Assembly (NCBI RefSeq): GCF_905147365.1
Contig: NC_056417.1
Coordinates: 16,018,501 to 16,082,500 of the forward strand
Origin: Aricia agestis
Taxonomy: Eukaryota; Arthropoda; Insecta; Lepidoptera; Lycaenidae
Direction of reading: 5' to 3'
DNA length: 64,000 nucleotides
Part shown: positions 40,080 to 50,207 of the stretch, in pieces
How positions within the stretch are numbered: position 1 is the first letter of the stretch
How the letters are laid out: the number at the start of each line of letters is the position of its first letter
Made by a program: the position numbers and the translations under genes
The notes under the pieces: model-generated
Told to the model about the DNA's origin: nothing
Seen by the model: only the letters and a program-made list of their open reading frames with translations
The model's database searches: none

Positions 40080-40165
40080 ATCCTTTGTGTCGTCTTACTG
40101 TGTATATAGTCATATTGCAAATGTTTCTCGTGCGCAATAAATTGTTAAATAAAAATAAATAAATA
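40080..40165 (+). repeat. Retroposon 3' tail fragment
   Basis: TTTGTGTCGTCTTACTGTGT, TTTCTCGTGCGCAATAAATT and AAATAAAAATAAATAAAT form a poly(A)-like 3' end. A relative is at 55775-55862. Confidence 0.6.
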
Positions 40166-40392
40166 TATTCTTAGAAACAAACTAACAAAGCTGTACCTAA
40201 TATCGTGAGCAGTATTTGTCTCGGTGAGCTGACGGGACAATTCCAACTTCTAATTACATATCTTACTTCTACGTACTTTATATACGTTTTTAAGGGACTT
40301 AAATAGGGTTGACATAAATTATTATTTAAATTTTTTACATTAATTATATTTTGTAATATAGTTCTATTATCTGTTTCTAATATTATATCTAT

Positions 40393-40629
40393 TTATAATT
40401 TTGGAGCAATAAAATAGATCACGAAGAAAGCAATAAAAATATGCCTTTTACTGCTCTCAACGTCGTATGTCTGAATTTTAAAGAAGATAAGGAATTTATT
40501 TCTAAGATTTGCACTCCAAGGTCGACTTGCACCAGACTTAGTTAAAGATAACCAAGCCTGACACGCTCCTTCTTTCATTATACGAGAAACGAAAAATATA
40601 CCCAGCAGCCAGTAAATGTGTGCCAACAT
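40393..40629 (-). other. Unidentified open frame next to a MITE
   Basis: 78 codons with two hydrophobic stretches (IYWLLGIFFVSRI and HIFIAFFVIYFIA) and the motif GACQAWLSLTKSGASRPW. A hAT MITE (40646) has inserted about 20 bases before the ATG, and the frame could be a remnant of a membrane-protein exon. I could not match it to a family and found no clear splice sites. It may be chance. Confidence 0.2.
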
Positions 40630-40645
40630 GATTTAATCCAGTCAA

Positions 40646-40833
40646 CAGGGCCCCCGCTACCATATGTGCAATATGTGCAATGCATACGGGCCATCCTCTA
40701 GGGGCGCCAAATCGTCATCTTTAGGGGCGCCAATACCAAGGACCCAAAAAATTTGCCTAAAGGGGCGAAAAAATCGTTTTTTGCACCCAAACGCCAGTAA
40801 GCCCAAGCGACAAGGGCCCTTACGGGAGCCCTG
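40646..40833. mobile_element. hAT-type MITE, CAGGGCC family, copy 2
   Basis: 188 bp, starting CAGGGCCCCCGCTACCATAT and ending GGGAGCCCTG. Target duplication CCAGTCAA (40638-40645) against TCAGTCAA (40834-40841), seven of eight bases. Interior GGGGCGCCAAATCGTCATCT matches copy 1 at 14736. Confidence 0.85.
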
Positions 40834-41050
40834 TCAGTCAAGTATCCAGTAGAGTTGTCTCAAAGAAAAGGAGTATGAACTGTATGAGGATAATATTCGT
40901 CAAATATTTTATCTCTAGAGCCCGAGTTATTACCTCGTGAGCACAATATATGGCGCTGCGCTTTCCCCCTGACAAATTTCTTCATAATAACGTGTGACGT
41001 CTTTTTACCTTCAATATTTTAGAAAAGCGATGCATGAAATAAATGTCAAA

Positions 41051-41333
41051 CTGCCGCACTCAGAGTCCAACATTAATTACTTAAGGGCCTGTTTCACCAC
41101 TTCCTGATAAGTGACGAATAGGCTATCCACCAATTAACTTGACAGATCAAGTGTGGAGAATCTGTCAAAAAGTTGTGAATAGCCTATTCGGCACTTTATC
41201 AGAAAGTGGTGAAACAGGTCCTAATGTAATAAATTTAAAATGTTGACATAAGCCTCATTATATGTTTTCTGTCAAACTCTTCATTAAATTGAAGGTTATT
41301 ACCTAATTAGTTAAATGTATCTGAGTGCAGCTG
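41051..41333. mobile_element. CTGCCGCAC-type MITE with nested MITE
   Basis: CTGCCGCACTCAGAGTCCAA on the left, TATCTGAGTGCAG on the right, with TTTAAAATGTTGACATAAGC inside. A second MITE at 41085-41221 interrupts it. Confidence 0.75.
41085..41221. mobile_element. Harbinger-like MITE, CCTGTTTCACCACTT family, copy 1
   Basis: 137 bp, GGGCCTGTTTCACCACTTCC and GTGGTGAAACAGGTCC ends, TAA on both sides (41082-41084, 41222-41224). CGAATAGGCTATCCACC and GTGAATAGCCTATTCGG are also mirrored. Copy 2 is at 52088-52216. Confidence 0.85.
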
Positions 41334-41758
41334 AAAGTCTTTGAAAAAATTGTATTAAAAAATATTACACTTTTAAGACTAAATTTGTTTAACCGTTTTC
41401 AAGTTTTAGCGAGACTAACAAAATCTAAGATTATAAACTGAAGTTATCCGTAAACAAACATAAAAAACGTTATACATACGATTTACTTGAGAAACCTCCT
41501 ACTTTTTTTTAGTCGGTTAGAAAAATGTTTTACATTAGAGAGCATGCCAATTTAAATAAACATTTGACCAAAATTAACATTTTCCCTATTTAGGACGGTT
41601 GAGGGCCGCACGTGAACGAGGTGATAATTAAACTCTGACCTTATTGTGATTCTGCTCAAGTACTTAGTACCTACTACCTAAATCTAAACAAACCTTAAGA
41701 AAAAAAATCGTAGGATTTTTATTTAGCTTAGGTAACTAACATTACGATCTAGCTGTAA

Positions 41759-42115
41759 TGCGGGCTCCACACTCGCGACGCGAAAGCCCGCGAAGGTCGC
41801 GAACCGCGAGTGTGGAGGGTTCCGCGGCTTCGCGTTCGCGCTTTGCGGCTTTCCCCGTCCGCTGTCGGTTTTTTGGCCCACGACAAAAGGCTCACGAAGC
41901 GCGAACGCGAACATCATCCACACTCGCTTTTATTCGCTGTCGCACACAATGTCAGAGCAGCAGCAAAAGTGACTTAAACGTCCATTTTACTAAAATGCAC
42001 GAAAGTTAATTCGGAGATTGCGAGTGTAGAGGACCGTTTTTGTTCGCATCGTGTTCACGGCGCGTTGCATCCGTGAATCGCGGCCGCAATTTGCGCCGCG
42101 AGTGTGAAGCCCGCA
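41759..42115. mobile_element. GC-rich Harbinger-like MITE
   Basis: 357 bp, ends TGCGGGCTCCACACTCGCG and CGCGAGTGTGAAGCCCGCA, flanked by TAA (41756-41758, 42116-42118). Repeated blocks such as CCACACTCGC occur inside. Open frames in it are caused by its high GC. Confidence 0.85.
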
Positions 42116-42274
42116 TAAGTAGTCTTTTCTATAAATGCGAAGACTATATTTCTCGCTACAAGCTGTACCGAATTTGATGTGGCATAGAGATTCTTTACAC
42201 AAAAGTAAGAACAGCTTCGCGTTTCCGCCGTGGGAGACGAATTTATGTGTGAAATATCTAGTAGGCTATAATCA

Positions 42275-42470
42275 ATTCTAAGATTGTAAACTGCGAAAGT
42301 CTCTGACTGACTGTCTGTTACATCATCATGCCCAAACGGATGAACCGATTTTGCTGAAATTTGGTATGGAGATACTTTGAGTCCCAGGACTCAAAGCACT
42401 ATGACATAGAAAACTTTTTATCCCGGTAAAATGTACCTTTCCCGCGCGATAAATTGCGGACGTCATCTTA
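42275..42470 (-). repeat. Family B repeat
   Basis: Reverse complement copy: GATGAACCGATTTTGCTGAA, TTTGGTATGGAGATACTTTG, AGTCCCAGGACTCAAAGCA and CTTTTTATCCCGGTAAAATG. Confidence 0.8.
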
Positions 42471-42824
42471 CAAAATAATAATTTAATCTACTAAGAATAA
42501 TCTAAATAAGATAATCCATATTAAACATAATATAACGTTAACACAGCCTACGTAAACAACCAAAAACATAGAACAGCCAACCCTGAGCTACAATTAATAT
42601 AATGTTATATTTTAATATGTAATTAATTGTTCCAAAATACATGAGTATTAATTAATGAATGTTATTACATGACGAAATTAAATTATAACCCTGTTTACAG
42701 CCGGCTATTGGATTTTGAATTTTAATTATAATGATCGACTAAAACTAGTATACTAGATGATGCCCGCTACTTTGCTGCACCAAAAAATAGTTTGTATCGA
42801 GGAATAGGGAATAATAATAAATAA

Positions 42825-42955
42825 GGACGGAACAGAGGGCGCTACTAGCATATACAACAATCCGACCAATATCCGACATGTTGCACAGGTCATATCAGAA
42901 TATTAACAGAAACGATGTCAAACATCGAACAAAACTTTTTGTTTGCTGTTTGTGT
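42825..42955. repeat. Repeat shared in inverted form with 61875-62010
   Basis: GAGGGCGCTACTAGCATATA, AATCCGACCAATATCCGACA and TCAAACATCGAACAAAACTT have reverse-complement counterparts in the right part of the window. The family is unknown. Confidence 0.55.
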
Positions 42956-42964
42956 TTGTGTTTT

Positions 42965-43405
42965 TTTTTTACCATTTTATAGAGCAAAATTAGGCCAAAA
43001 TTTGTATTTTTTGTATGGGAGCCCCCCTTAATTTTTTATTTTGTTTTAAAGTTATTATTAAATATTAAATTACACATATAATTAAGGACTATGAGAAAAA
43101 TTCAAGTACCTACCGGTTGTCATTATTGATATAGAGCAAAAAAGGCCAAAAATCACGTTTGTTGTATGGGAGCCCCCCTTAAATTTTAATTTCATTTTGA
43201 TTTTAGTATTTGCTGTTACAGCGGCAACAGATATACATAATCTGTGAAATTTCAACTCTCTAGCTATTACCGTTCTTGAGTTACAGCCTGGAGACAGACA
43301 GACAGACAGACAGTCAGACGAACAGACGGACAGCAGACGGACAGACAAGGAAGTCTTAGTAATAGGGTAATAGGGTAATTTTACCCTTTGGGTATGGAAC
43401 CCTAA
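42965..43405 (+). repeat. Family C repeat
   Basis: TATAGAGCAAAATTAGGCCA, TGTATGGGAGCCCCCCTTAA (twice), AGCGGCAACAGATATACATA, (GACA)n and ACCCTTTGGGTATGGAACCC. The AATAGGGTAATAGGGTAATT stretch is a small local duplication. Confidence 0.85.
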
Positions 43406-43424
43406 AAAAGGTAAATTACGGCAT

Positions 43425-43600
43425 CTCCGTAGGGGGAGCGTTTTAAACCGCTGAACCGATGTTGTTGGGTATGCTACCTAGTACCTACTTTACAAATTTT
43501 TTTGGACTTTGAGTCCCGGGAAAGATAGTGTTTGTTTCGGAAAAATTAACTGACCCCGCGCGATTTAAGTGAGTTTTCGCTACAGAGTTGTCATGTAGTG
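43425..43600 (-). repeat. Family B repeat, degraded
   Basis: AACCGCTGAACCGATGTTGT, CTTTGAGTCCCGGGAAAGAT and GACCCCGCGCGATTTA indicate an eroded minus-oriented copy. Confidence 0.6.
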
Positions 43601-44397
43601 TTAATATAATATTTGCAAATCATGCTTAAACGATAAAAAGCGTACACGTCTAAAAAGCTTTACACGCCTCAAATATCGCACCAGATTGATTTTTCGTGGG
43701 TTGGGTGTTGATTTCAAAATGACTTGCCGAAATTCTGTAGATCGATTTACCGTTTGAACGTACATAATGATCTGATTAGAGAAACTACAAGAAAAAGGTG
43801 TAGACCAACAATACACAAACAAATCACAAATTGAGTGATTCTGAGAAACATTTTCCCCGACGATTCCTGTATTGAAGACGTTGTGAATATAGTGGATAAG
43901 TAAAGTTTTGTAACATAATTAAGGGCAATTACTCATTTTTTCCCTTATAACTTACCAACATTGTATAGATAATACTTAAATCCACATTTGATTTCAAATA
44001 ATTTTCTCAATTATTCTAAAGCCTCCATTTATGCAGAAAACGATCCATTTCTAAATTTTACAATTTAGAAATGGGTCGTTTGATCGATGAAGGTGGTAAC
44101 TTACGTTACCACCTTCATCCACTTCTTCATTATTATCATTTCAACAACGCATGAGAGTGGTTTAAAGGAACCGCGGGTAAACTTAAAATACACAACAATG
44201 TTCATTTCTTCACTTAAAACTTAACTTTGTAGCAAAGTGAGCACCAACTAGTTGTATATTTTAGCTCCGTAAAGTACTAGCCCAAGAGCCAGCGACAGGA
44301 AGACTTTCGTCATATTATAAAAGCTAAAAGTTTGCCTGTATAACACTTATAGAGTTAAGAACGACCAGCAACTAAGCATTCGTTCTTACCTCTATGG
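43601..44397. other. No gene; small hairpins at 44025-44118
   Basis: Two adjacent perfect hairpins: AAACGATCCATTTCTAAATT/AATTTAGAAATGGGTCGTTT (one mismatch), and GATGAAGGTGGTAAC/GTTACCACCTTCATC. The remaining bases show nothing recognised. Confidence 0.5.
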
Positions 44398-44956
44398 CAG
44401 GGGTCACCAAATGGCGGACCGCAGTCCGCATCCGGACCGCCGCGCCGACCCATTGTGTGCGGACCGAGCATGTTCGAAGATGATCTTCGTTCATCTTAGG
44501 ACTTCAACATCTCCAGGATTTAATGTCAATATACAGGGTGTAACAAAAACAAGTGATAATACTTTAGGGTGTGTACGTGTTTCTTGTAGAGAGTTCACTG
44601 TGAAAGTAGCAGCGCTGAAAGACCAAAATTTTTTTTCACTTTTGTATGGGGAAACTCGTGACGCTCGGGCCCCTGTCCATACAAAAGTGAAAAAAAAAAT
44701 CATCTTTCAGAGCTGCTACTTTCACAGTGAACTCTCTACAAGGAATACGTACACACCCTAAAGTATTATCACTTATTTTTGTTACACACTGTATAAGCTT
44801 GCACCAATATTTCACTCCAAACTTTAGAGAGATAATTAGCTACAAAAAATGCTTACTTTTCTCATTGATATCTAAAAAATACCTTTGTAATTTCGACCGC
44901 GAAGGTCATTTCATATCTTAAAACGGACCCCGAGCGAAACTAATTGGTGACCCCTG
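44398..44956. mobile_element. hAT-type element with nested MITE
   Basis: Ends CAGGGGTCACCAAATGG and CTAATTGGTGACCCCTG. Target duplication CTCTATGG (44390-44397) and CTCTATAG (44957-44964), seven of eight. A Tc1/mariner-like MITE (44534-44791) is inserted inside. Confidence 0.85.
44534..44791. mobile_element. Palindromic MITE, CAGGGTGTAACAAAA ends
   Basis: 258 bp with arms of more than 100 bp. CAGGGTGTAACAAAAACAAG and TATTTTTGTTACACACTG terminate it, TA flanks both sides, and GTAGAGAGTTCACTGTGAAA mirrors TTTCACAGTGAACTCTCTAC. The loop is GACGCTCGGGCCCCTG. A half copy is at 48731-48835. Confidence 0.85.
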
Positions 44957-45454
44957 CTCTATAGTCTATAGGGGTCAGGGCCCATCCACAAAGTACGTCA
45001 CACGACATTTGACGTCACAAAAATTAAAACCACCTTAATATTTAAAATGTTGCTATTTAATTTATTATATCTAAAATGTGAGGTTACAAAACTCAAAGGT
45101 CACAGAACCCTCTTCGTGTGACATACGTTGGATGAACGCTTATAAAAAGGTAAACTTTCGGCTTTTTTAAAATGACGAAAGTCTGTGCCGCTGGCTCTTG
45201 GGTTATCGGTAAAGTACGTAATAATTACGCTGTGAAGGAGGCTGGCTCTTTGCCAGGCCCACAAGATAAATTACCGCCCTGTATATTGATGATGTTATTA
45301 AAATTATATTACTTTTCACGAGCTTTCACTGAAAATTTTATGAAAATGCGCTGTCTCTTTAAAGTTTGGCTCTTTAAAGCTAAATAATGACGTTGAACGC
45401 AACTTATCAAATATAATATTTTGTTTATCGCGCCACAGCCGTTCATATAATAAT

Positions 45455-45722
45455 AATAATATCTATGGACGCTTCACACCACGTCAGTCTGGCCCTGTGG
45501 TAAGTACCTGAAGGACTTGTGTTACAGGTACCAGACAACGAAAATATATTTAATACTTTTATACTATACATATATTTAAGATTTTTATTATATGATACAC
45601 ATATTTAATACACATCCATGACCCAGGAACTTTGAAAACTTTTTGTTCCGTCGGCGGGACTCGAACCCGCGATCCCCGGCTTGAGCTACCAACGCGCTCA
45701 CCGCTGAGCCACAGAGGTCGTC
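45455..45722 (-). repeat. SINE D (tRNA-headed), copy 1
   Basis: On the minus strand: GACCTCTGTGGCTCAGCGGT (A-box TGGCTCAGCGG), GATCGCGGGTTCGAGTCCCG (B-box GGTTCGAGTCC), body GTTCCTGGGTCATGGATGTG, TGGTACCTGTAACACAAGTC, and a TTATTATTAT tail. The head derives from a tRNA but is only SINE, not a functional tRNA gene. Confidence 0.85.
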
Positions 45723-45764
45723 AAATAGATAGATATTACCAGGAGAAACATAGTTCTTTATAAT

Positions 45765-45885
45765 ACTAAAGACTCAAAATTTCTTGACAGCTTTTATCAA
45801 AATCTGTTCAGCGTTTAAATCGTGAAGAGACAAACAAGCAAAGCATACACCACACAAAAAGTGGAATTTATTATATTAGTATAAT
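45765..45885 (+). repeat. Family B repeat, degraded 3' half
   Basis: AAAATCTGTTCAGCGTTTAA, ATCGTGAAGAGACAAACAAG and ATTTATTATATTAGTATAAT. Confidence 0.6.
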
Positions 45886-46707
45886 TTGTAGAAGTGGATC
45901 TTAATAATTACTATCAAGTTACGAAAAACCTTGGCGAAGCTTACATTTTGATTCGTACTCGACAATGTCGGTTCGATTCGCAAACCAAAAGAGCCTTTAA
46001 GCTCTTAACTTCGTTATACATTATCATATTTAAAATACGTTTGCCAAGTAATATATATTACACGTGCCTCAACGATGACGAGACTCCAATACGGAATTAA
46101 AACCATCGGGCGGGAACATTCGCCTGTGAAAAATCCTAATCGTTTCTTCGCCAAGCCATTTCTTCTCCAATGCGACGACAGCTCTTTCGACTTTAAACCC
46201 TAAATATTCATGATAAAGTTTAATTTAGAGTGCTCGGTTTCTCGAAGGTTTGACGATAGCTATAAACTCGATTTTAAACTTTAGGTGATAGCAAAAGAGT
46301 TTAATTTAGAGTGTTCTAAGTTAGTAAAGCTCAACGGCAGCTATAATCTTGTTCAGGCGAAGAGTTAATGGCGTCTGAAATATGCACAATTTTGTCTTCG
46401 TGTGTAATTTACCTTGGAGCCCTCGGCCTCCGTCTGTATCGTGCTGTATCGTACTTAATTGTTCAAGAAAACCTTCAGATGTAGGGCGAAATATAGAAAG
46501 AGAATTGCAGGCTATATTTCTTCATCATCATCAGCAGGTTTAATAGGTTTGAATACATATTACAGGTATTTCACAAAGAACATACACTCGTAGTAAAATC
46601 ATCCTCATGTTTACGAGTTTATGACTTTTTTCTAACAAAAATGCCGTGGTTTAACGTTACATATTCTTTTAATGTTCTGTTGTATTACACCATATTAGCT
46701 TTTAGAG
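45886..46707. other. No gene seen
   Basis: AGTTTAATTTAGAGTG occurs twice about 95 bases apart (46217 and 46308 regions), a short local duplication. The short open frame at 45894-46100 has no recognisable domain. Confidence 0.4.
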
Positions 46708-47045
46708 ATTTTTTTTTTATGAAATAAGGGGGCAAACGAGCAAACGGGTCACCTGATGGAAAGCAACTTCCGTCGCCTATGAACACTCGCAGCATCAGAA
46801 GAGCTGCAGGTGCGTTGCCGGCCTTTTAAGAGGGAATAGGATAATAGGGGAGGGTATGGATGGGAAGGGAAGGGAAAAGGGGAGGATAGGGAAGGGAATT
46901 GGGCCTCCGGTAAACTCACTCACGCGGCGAAACACAGCGCAAGCGCTCTTTCACGCTGGTTTTCTGTGAGAACGTGGTATTTCTCCGGTCGAGCCGGCCC
47001 ATGGCAAAAATTTAAACGTTTAAACGTGGAAGCATGGCTCTTCCA
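46708..47045 (-). repeat. Family A repeat ending in a palindrome
   Basis: ATGAAATAAGGGGGCAAACG, CACCTGATGGAAAGCAACTT, purine-rich GGGAAGGGAAGGG tract, CGGTAAACTCACTCACGCGG. The far end runs into a palindrome at 46999-47066 built of ACGTTTAAAC motifs. Confidence 0.85.
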
Positions 47046-47093
47046 CGTTTAAACGTTTAAATTTTTGACAGCTTCGAACGACTATAATAGACC

Positions 47094-47235
47094 AGTGTTA
47101 TTCAACCGGTGGGTCGCGACCCCCTGAGGGTCAGTAAGAAAACAATGCAGATAAAAAAATATTGATTACTATTATGTAGAAGAATTTTAAACATGATAAA
47201 AAAGCAAAGGGGGGGTCGCGAAATATTTTTTCATC
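47094..47235. repeat. hAT-type end fragment
   Basis: CAGTGTTATTCAACCGGTGG, then GTCGCGACCCCCTGAGGGTC, and later AAGGGGGGGTCGCGAAATAT. The layout CAGTG...CAACCGGTGGGTCGCGACCC is typical of hAT non-autonomous elements. The far end was not resolved. Confidence 0.5.
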
Positions 47236-47997
47236 AAAAAAACTGATATGAACTTAATGTCAACAGTTTTAACTAAATATTCCACAGTCCACGCGTTCCT
47301 GAAATAAAGGGCCTGGACGGATGGGCACGGAACCGCAAACACTCGGATATCAATATGATAGTCGATCAGTATGCCGCGCCCGAACACGTCTTCATTACGA
47401 GTTCGAGGCTTACTCAGATTAATTACTACAATTTGTCTAAGTTTGCTTTGGTGTCGAGAGTATTACCGCCGACTGATATAAATTCGCCTATATTACTAGC
47501 GAGGTGATTGAAATATATTTGAATTGATTTAATACTTGTAAAAAACGGATATTTTCGCCTCATCGTATCATATTTATCTACACTATTATGAAGAGAAGAA
47601 AAACAAAACAATTATACCGCCTTCTAAAAGCCTCTTTCTACGTTGAGTGGTATAATAGATAATTATTTTTGGACCATAATTGTTGTGAAGCTATTATGAG
47701 CAGGCACAGTCGACCTCTATTATGAGTGATAATAAATGAACAATATATTCCTCTATACAATCGTAATTCCTTTAGTACGGGAGCCCTAGATCATTTTTTT
47801 TTATTACTATCAATCAAATTTTTCGTGAGTAGCTTCATTTTGATAAGACGAACAACATTTTTATCTGCTTGTTCGGGGAAAAATCTCGAAAGCGGTAGCT
47901 AATAGAGATAGAAAGGATTTCATACTTTAATTTGATGATCCTAAAATATGGATTGTTCTATTTGTAGGACAATGTCACTCTTAAATTATATAACCGA
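47236..47997. other. No gene seen
   Basis: AT-rich. Short open frames on the minus strand (47387 and 47611 starts) show no domain, no splice logic and no repeats. Confidence 0.4.
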
Positions 47998-48279
47998 TGA
48001 CGACCTCTGTGGCTCAGTGGGTGGGCTGTCGGTAGCTCAAGCCGCGGGTCGCGGGTTTGAATCCCGCCGACGGAACAAAAAGTTTTCAAAGTTCCTGGGT
48101 CATGGATGTGTATAAAATATGTGTATGATTTAATAAAAATCTTAAATATATGAATAGTATAAAAGTATTAAATATATTTCCGTTGTCTGGTACCCGTAAC
48201 ACAAGTCCTTCAGGTACTTAGCACGGGGCCAGACTGACGTGGTGTGAAGCATCCATAGATATTATTATTATTATTATTT
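47998..48279 (+). repeat. SINE D (tRNA-headed), copy 2
   Basis: CGACCTCTGTGGCTCAGTGG, GTAGCTCAAGCCGCGGGTCG, GGGTTTGAATCCCGCCGACG, GTTCCTGGGTCATGGATGTG, CCGTAACACAAGTCCTTCAG, and a (ATT)n tail. It is oriented opposite to copy 1 at 45455-45722 and 2.3 kb away. Confidence 0.88.
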
Positions 48280-48730
48280 AAAGAAGAGTAATCTCGGCTG
48301 TTTGCCGGAGAAGGTGATTCAGGTACGGGCAAGAGCCAAGTATCCTGGTTCATGTTAAAGATGTGTTATGATTGGAGTGTAGAGAAAGATGAGGATGGGT
48401 TTAGAAAACGGCGAACTAATGAGCATGTATCGATTATGGTGGATTTTTGCATTTGTATATAAGTATTTTTATGCAGATCTAAAGTTTTCAGAGATGTGGC
48501 GAGGGTCTTCGGTATTACTCCGGTAGAAGAGATGATGATGGGGATCATTTTGACAACTTCTTGGTGTCACATTTGTTTGATTTCACCGGCCAGTGGAATA
48601 TATTTTTGTATTTTTTCATTGTGTTCTTGTTTTAGGTTGTTGGTGTTGGGGACGGCGATATCTATCAGGTAAGTTGTTTTTTCTATTATTATTATTATTA
48701 TTATATAACATTAACCTATCTATATATAAA
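48280..48730. other. Unclassified, LINE-like remnant possible
   Basis: The minus strand around 48548-48366 reads MIPIIISSTGVIPKTL and LDLHKNTYIQMQKS, which resembles a tail segment I have seen in RTE-type LINE debris (uncertain). (ATT)n repeats occur at 48681-48702. Confidence 0.35.
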
Positions 48731-48835
48731 AAATGTTAATCTTTCAGCGCTGCTACTTTTACAGCGAACTCTGTATGGGGGATACATACACACCATAAGT
48801 ATTATCACTTAGTTTTGTTGCACCATGTATACACA
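48731..48835. mobile_element. Half copy of palindromic CAGGGTGTAAC MITE
   Basis: GTTAATCTTTCAGCGCTGCT, ACTTTTACAGCGAACTCT, ACACACCATAAGTATTATCA and CTTAGTTTTGTTGCACCATG match one arm of the MITE at 44534-44791. The other arm is missing. Confidence 0.7.
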
Positions 48836-48969
48836 GTTTCATTTTAAGACGCTTTAACCTTTCCGGGACCTCGTCGACAGGCAGGTAAATATTTACCCAA
48901 CTGTGTCTGAAAGAGGACTGTGTTTCGTGAGCATGCATGTATGTTTAGCGCGTTCTGCAGCCTGAATGG

Positions 48970-49043
48970 TTTAAGAGGTGTCGTCAGATTCGTGTTTATT
49001 TAACAATAAACACGAATCTGACGACACCTCTTAAACCATAATA
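48970..49043. repeat. Perfect 31-bp inverted repeat
   Basis: ATGGTTTAAGAGGTGTCGTC followed by AGATTCGTGTTTAT is mirrored after a 5-base loop by ATAAACACGAATCTGACGAC and ACCTCTTAAACCAT. It is either a MITE core or a cruciform-prone palindrome. Confidence 0.85.
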
Positions 49044-49083
49044 AAAGTGTGTAGGTACATCAAAATTAAAATTGCATAAAAGC

Positions 49084-49381
49084 CATAAAGTTAATATACC
49101 TAGCGGAATAGAGCAACAATCTCGAGCTGTCAAACGAAACCGAAATTGGTTTCATATGTGTGTAAAAATATGTGTACGTATGCACTTACACAAGCATGAT
49201 TGAACATGATTCCTATGAGATTAAATTGTCAACGTGCAGCACGTGCCGACTGGACGTCAAAAAAGAGTGCTGCTGTCATGTATCACACGTCTCTTTTTAC
49301 CACGCAGTGTTACTGATAGCACTGACATCTCGCTTGCTCAGGCCTTTGTTTCTCTATTCCGCTAGCTATATTAACTTTATG
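49084..49381. mobile_element. hAT-type MITE, CATAAAG family, copy 2
   Basis: 298 bp, ends CATAAAGTTAATATACCTAG and CTAGCTATATTAACTTTATG. Flanking ATAAAAGC (49076-49083) and ATAAAAGA (49382-49389), seven of eight. The interior is nearly identical to copy 1, with a small insertion at GCACTGACATC and CAGGCCTTTGTTTC. Confidence 0.88.
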
Positions 49382-49937
49382 ATAAAAGAACAGTCAGGTT
49401 TTTTTAGTTAACTTCTTTATCTTATTTCTTTCTTGTATAGTTCTTGCTGGGATAAAATTTAAATGGAGCCAAGAAGCTACCTAACTAGTTAGTAAGATGA
49501 AGTCGATAAAATTGACAAATGTGAGACACTGTTAAAATTGTATCACTTTACTGTACCATATTTATGCAAATAAAGAATATTATTTATATTAAGCTGCCGA
49601 AAATTACCTGGAGCCAAGAGGCTACACAGCTAGTTAGTAAGCAGCTGTAAATATAAAACATTTTTTTCGAAATAGAAACGCAATTATAACAAAAAATGTA
49701 ATCGCGTTATGAAACGAGTTTTCCGAGAAGAGTATAATATTGCGTTCATCGGAAATTCGAATGTTTTATTTCTGGGAAACGCCATCATGTTCCGTACGAA
49801 GGAACAAAATAAGCTCAAGGATTTTTGTCCACCGCCGCCGTCACCGACAATACGTGTGGCTCAAGGACTGCCGCGGTAAAGCTATTACATTGCATTTTTC
49901 ATAAATATATGCAGTTATAATTTGCATACGTCTAGTC
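49382..49937. other. No gene; duplicated GAGCCAAGA block
   Basis: TGGAGCCAAGAAGCTACCTA at about 49461 and TGGAGCCAAGAGGCTACACA at about 49610 are a diverged local repeat. No exon. Confidence 0.4.
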
Positions 49938-50207
49938 CAGAGGTTCCCAATCTCCTTGTCTATTAATACTAATACAGGAAACTGGCTTTTATTATTTTAA
50001 GTAACAGTCGCTGTGCTTTTCAACAAATTATCCGCCTATGCCAGGGATGGCGAACCAATGGCACTCGACATAAAATTTTGAGCACGCTACTGATCACATT
50101 ATGGGCATTATATTTTAAAATATACGCGTCAGGTTTAAAAAGAAAAATATTATTTGAAGGCACGCCTATGATATCACTTTAGTGATTATTCAGAAAAGTG
50201 GCATGTT

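Noticed and set aside
41758..42009. Arg/Ser-rich open frame in a GC-rich block
   Set aside because: It is part of a GC-rich MITE with 19-bp inverted ends and TAA duplication.
45648..45722. A tRNA gene on the minus strand (also 48000-48075 on plus)
   Set aside because: Both are heads of SINE D copies with the same downstream body and simple tail.
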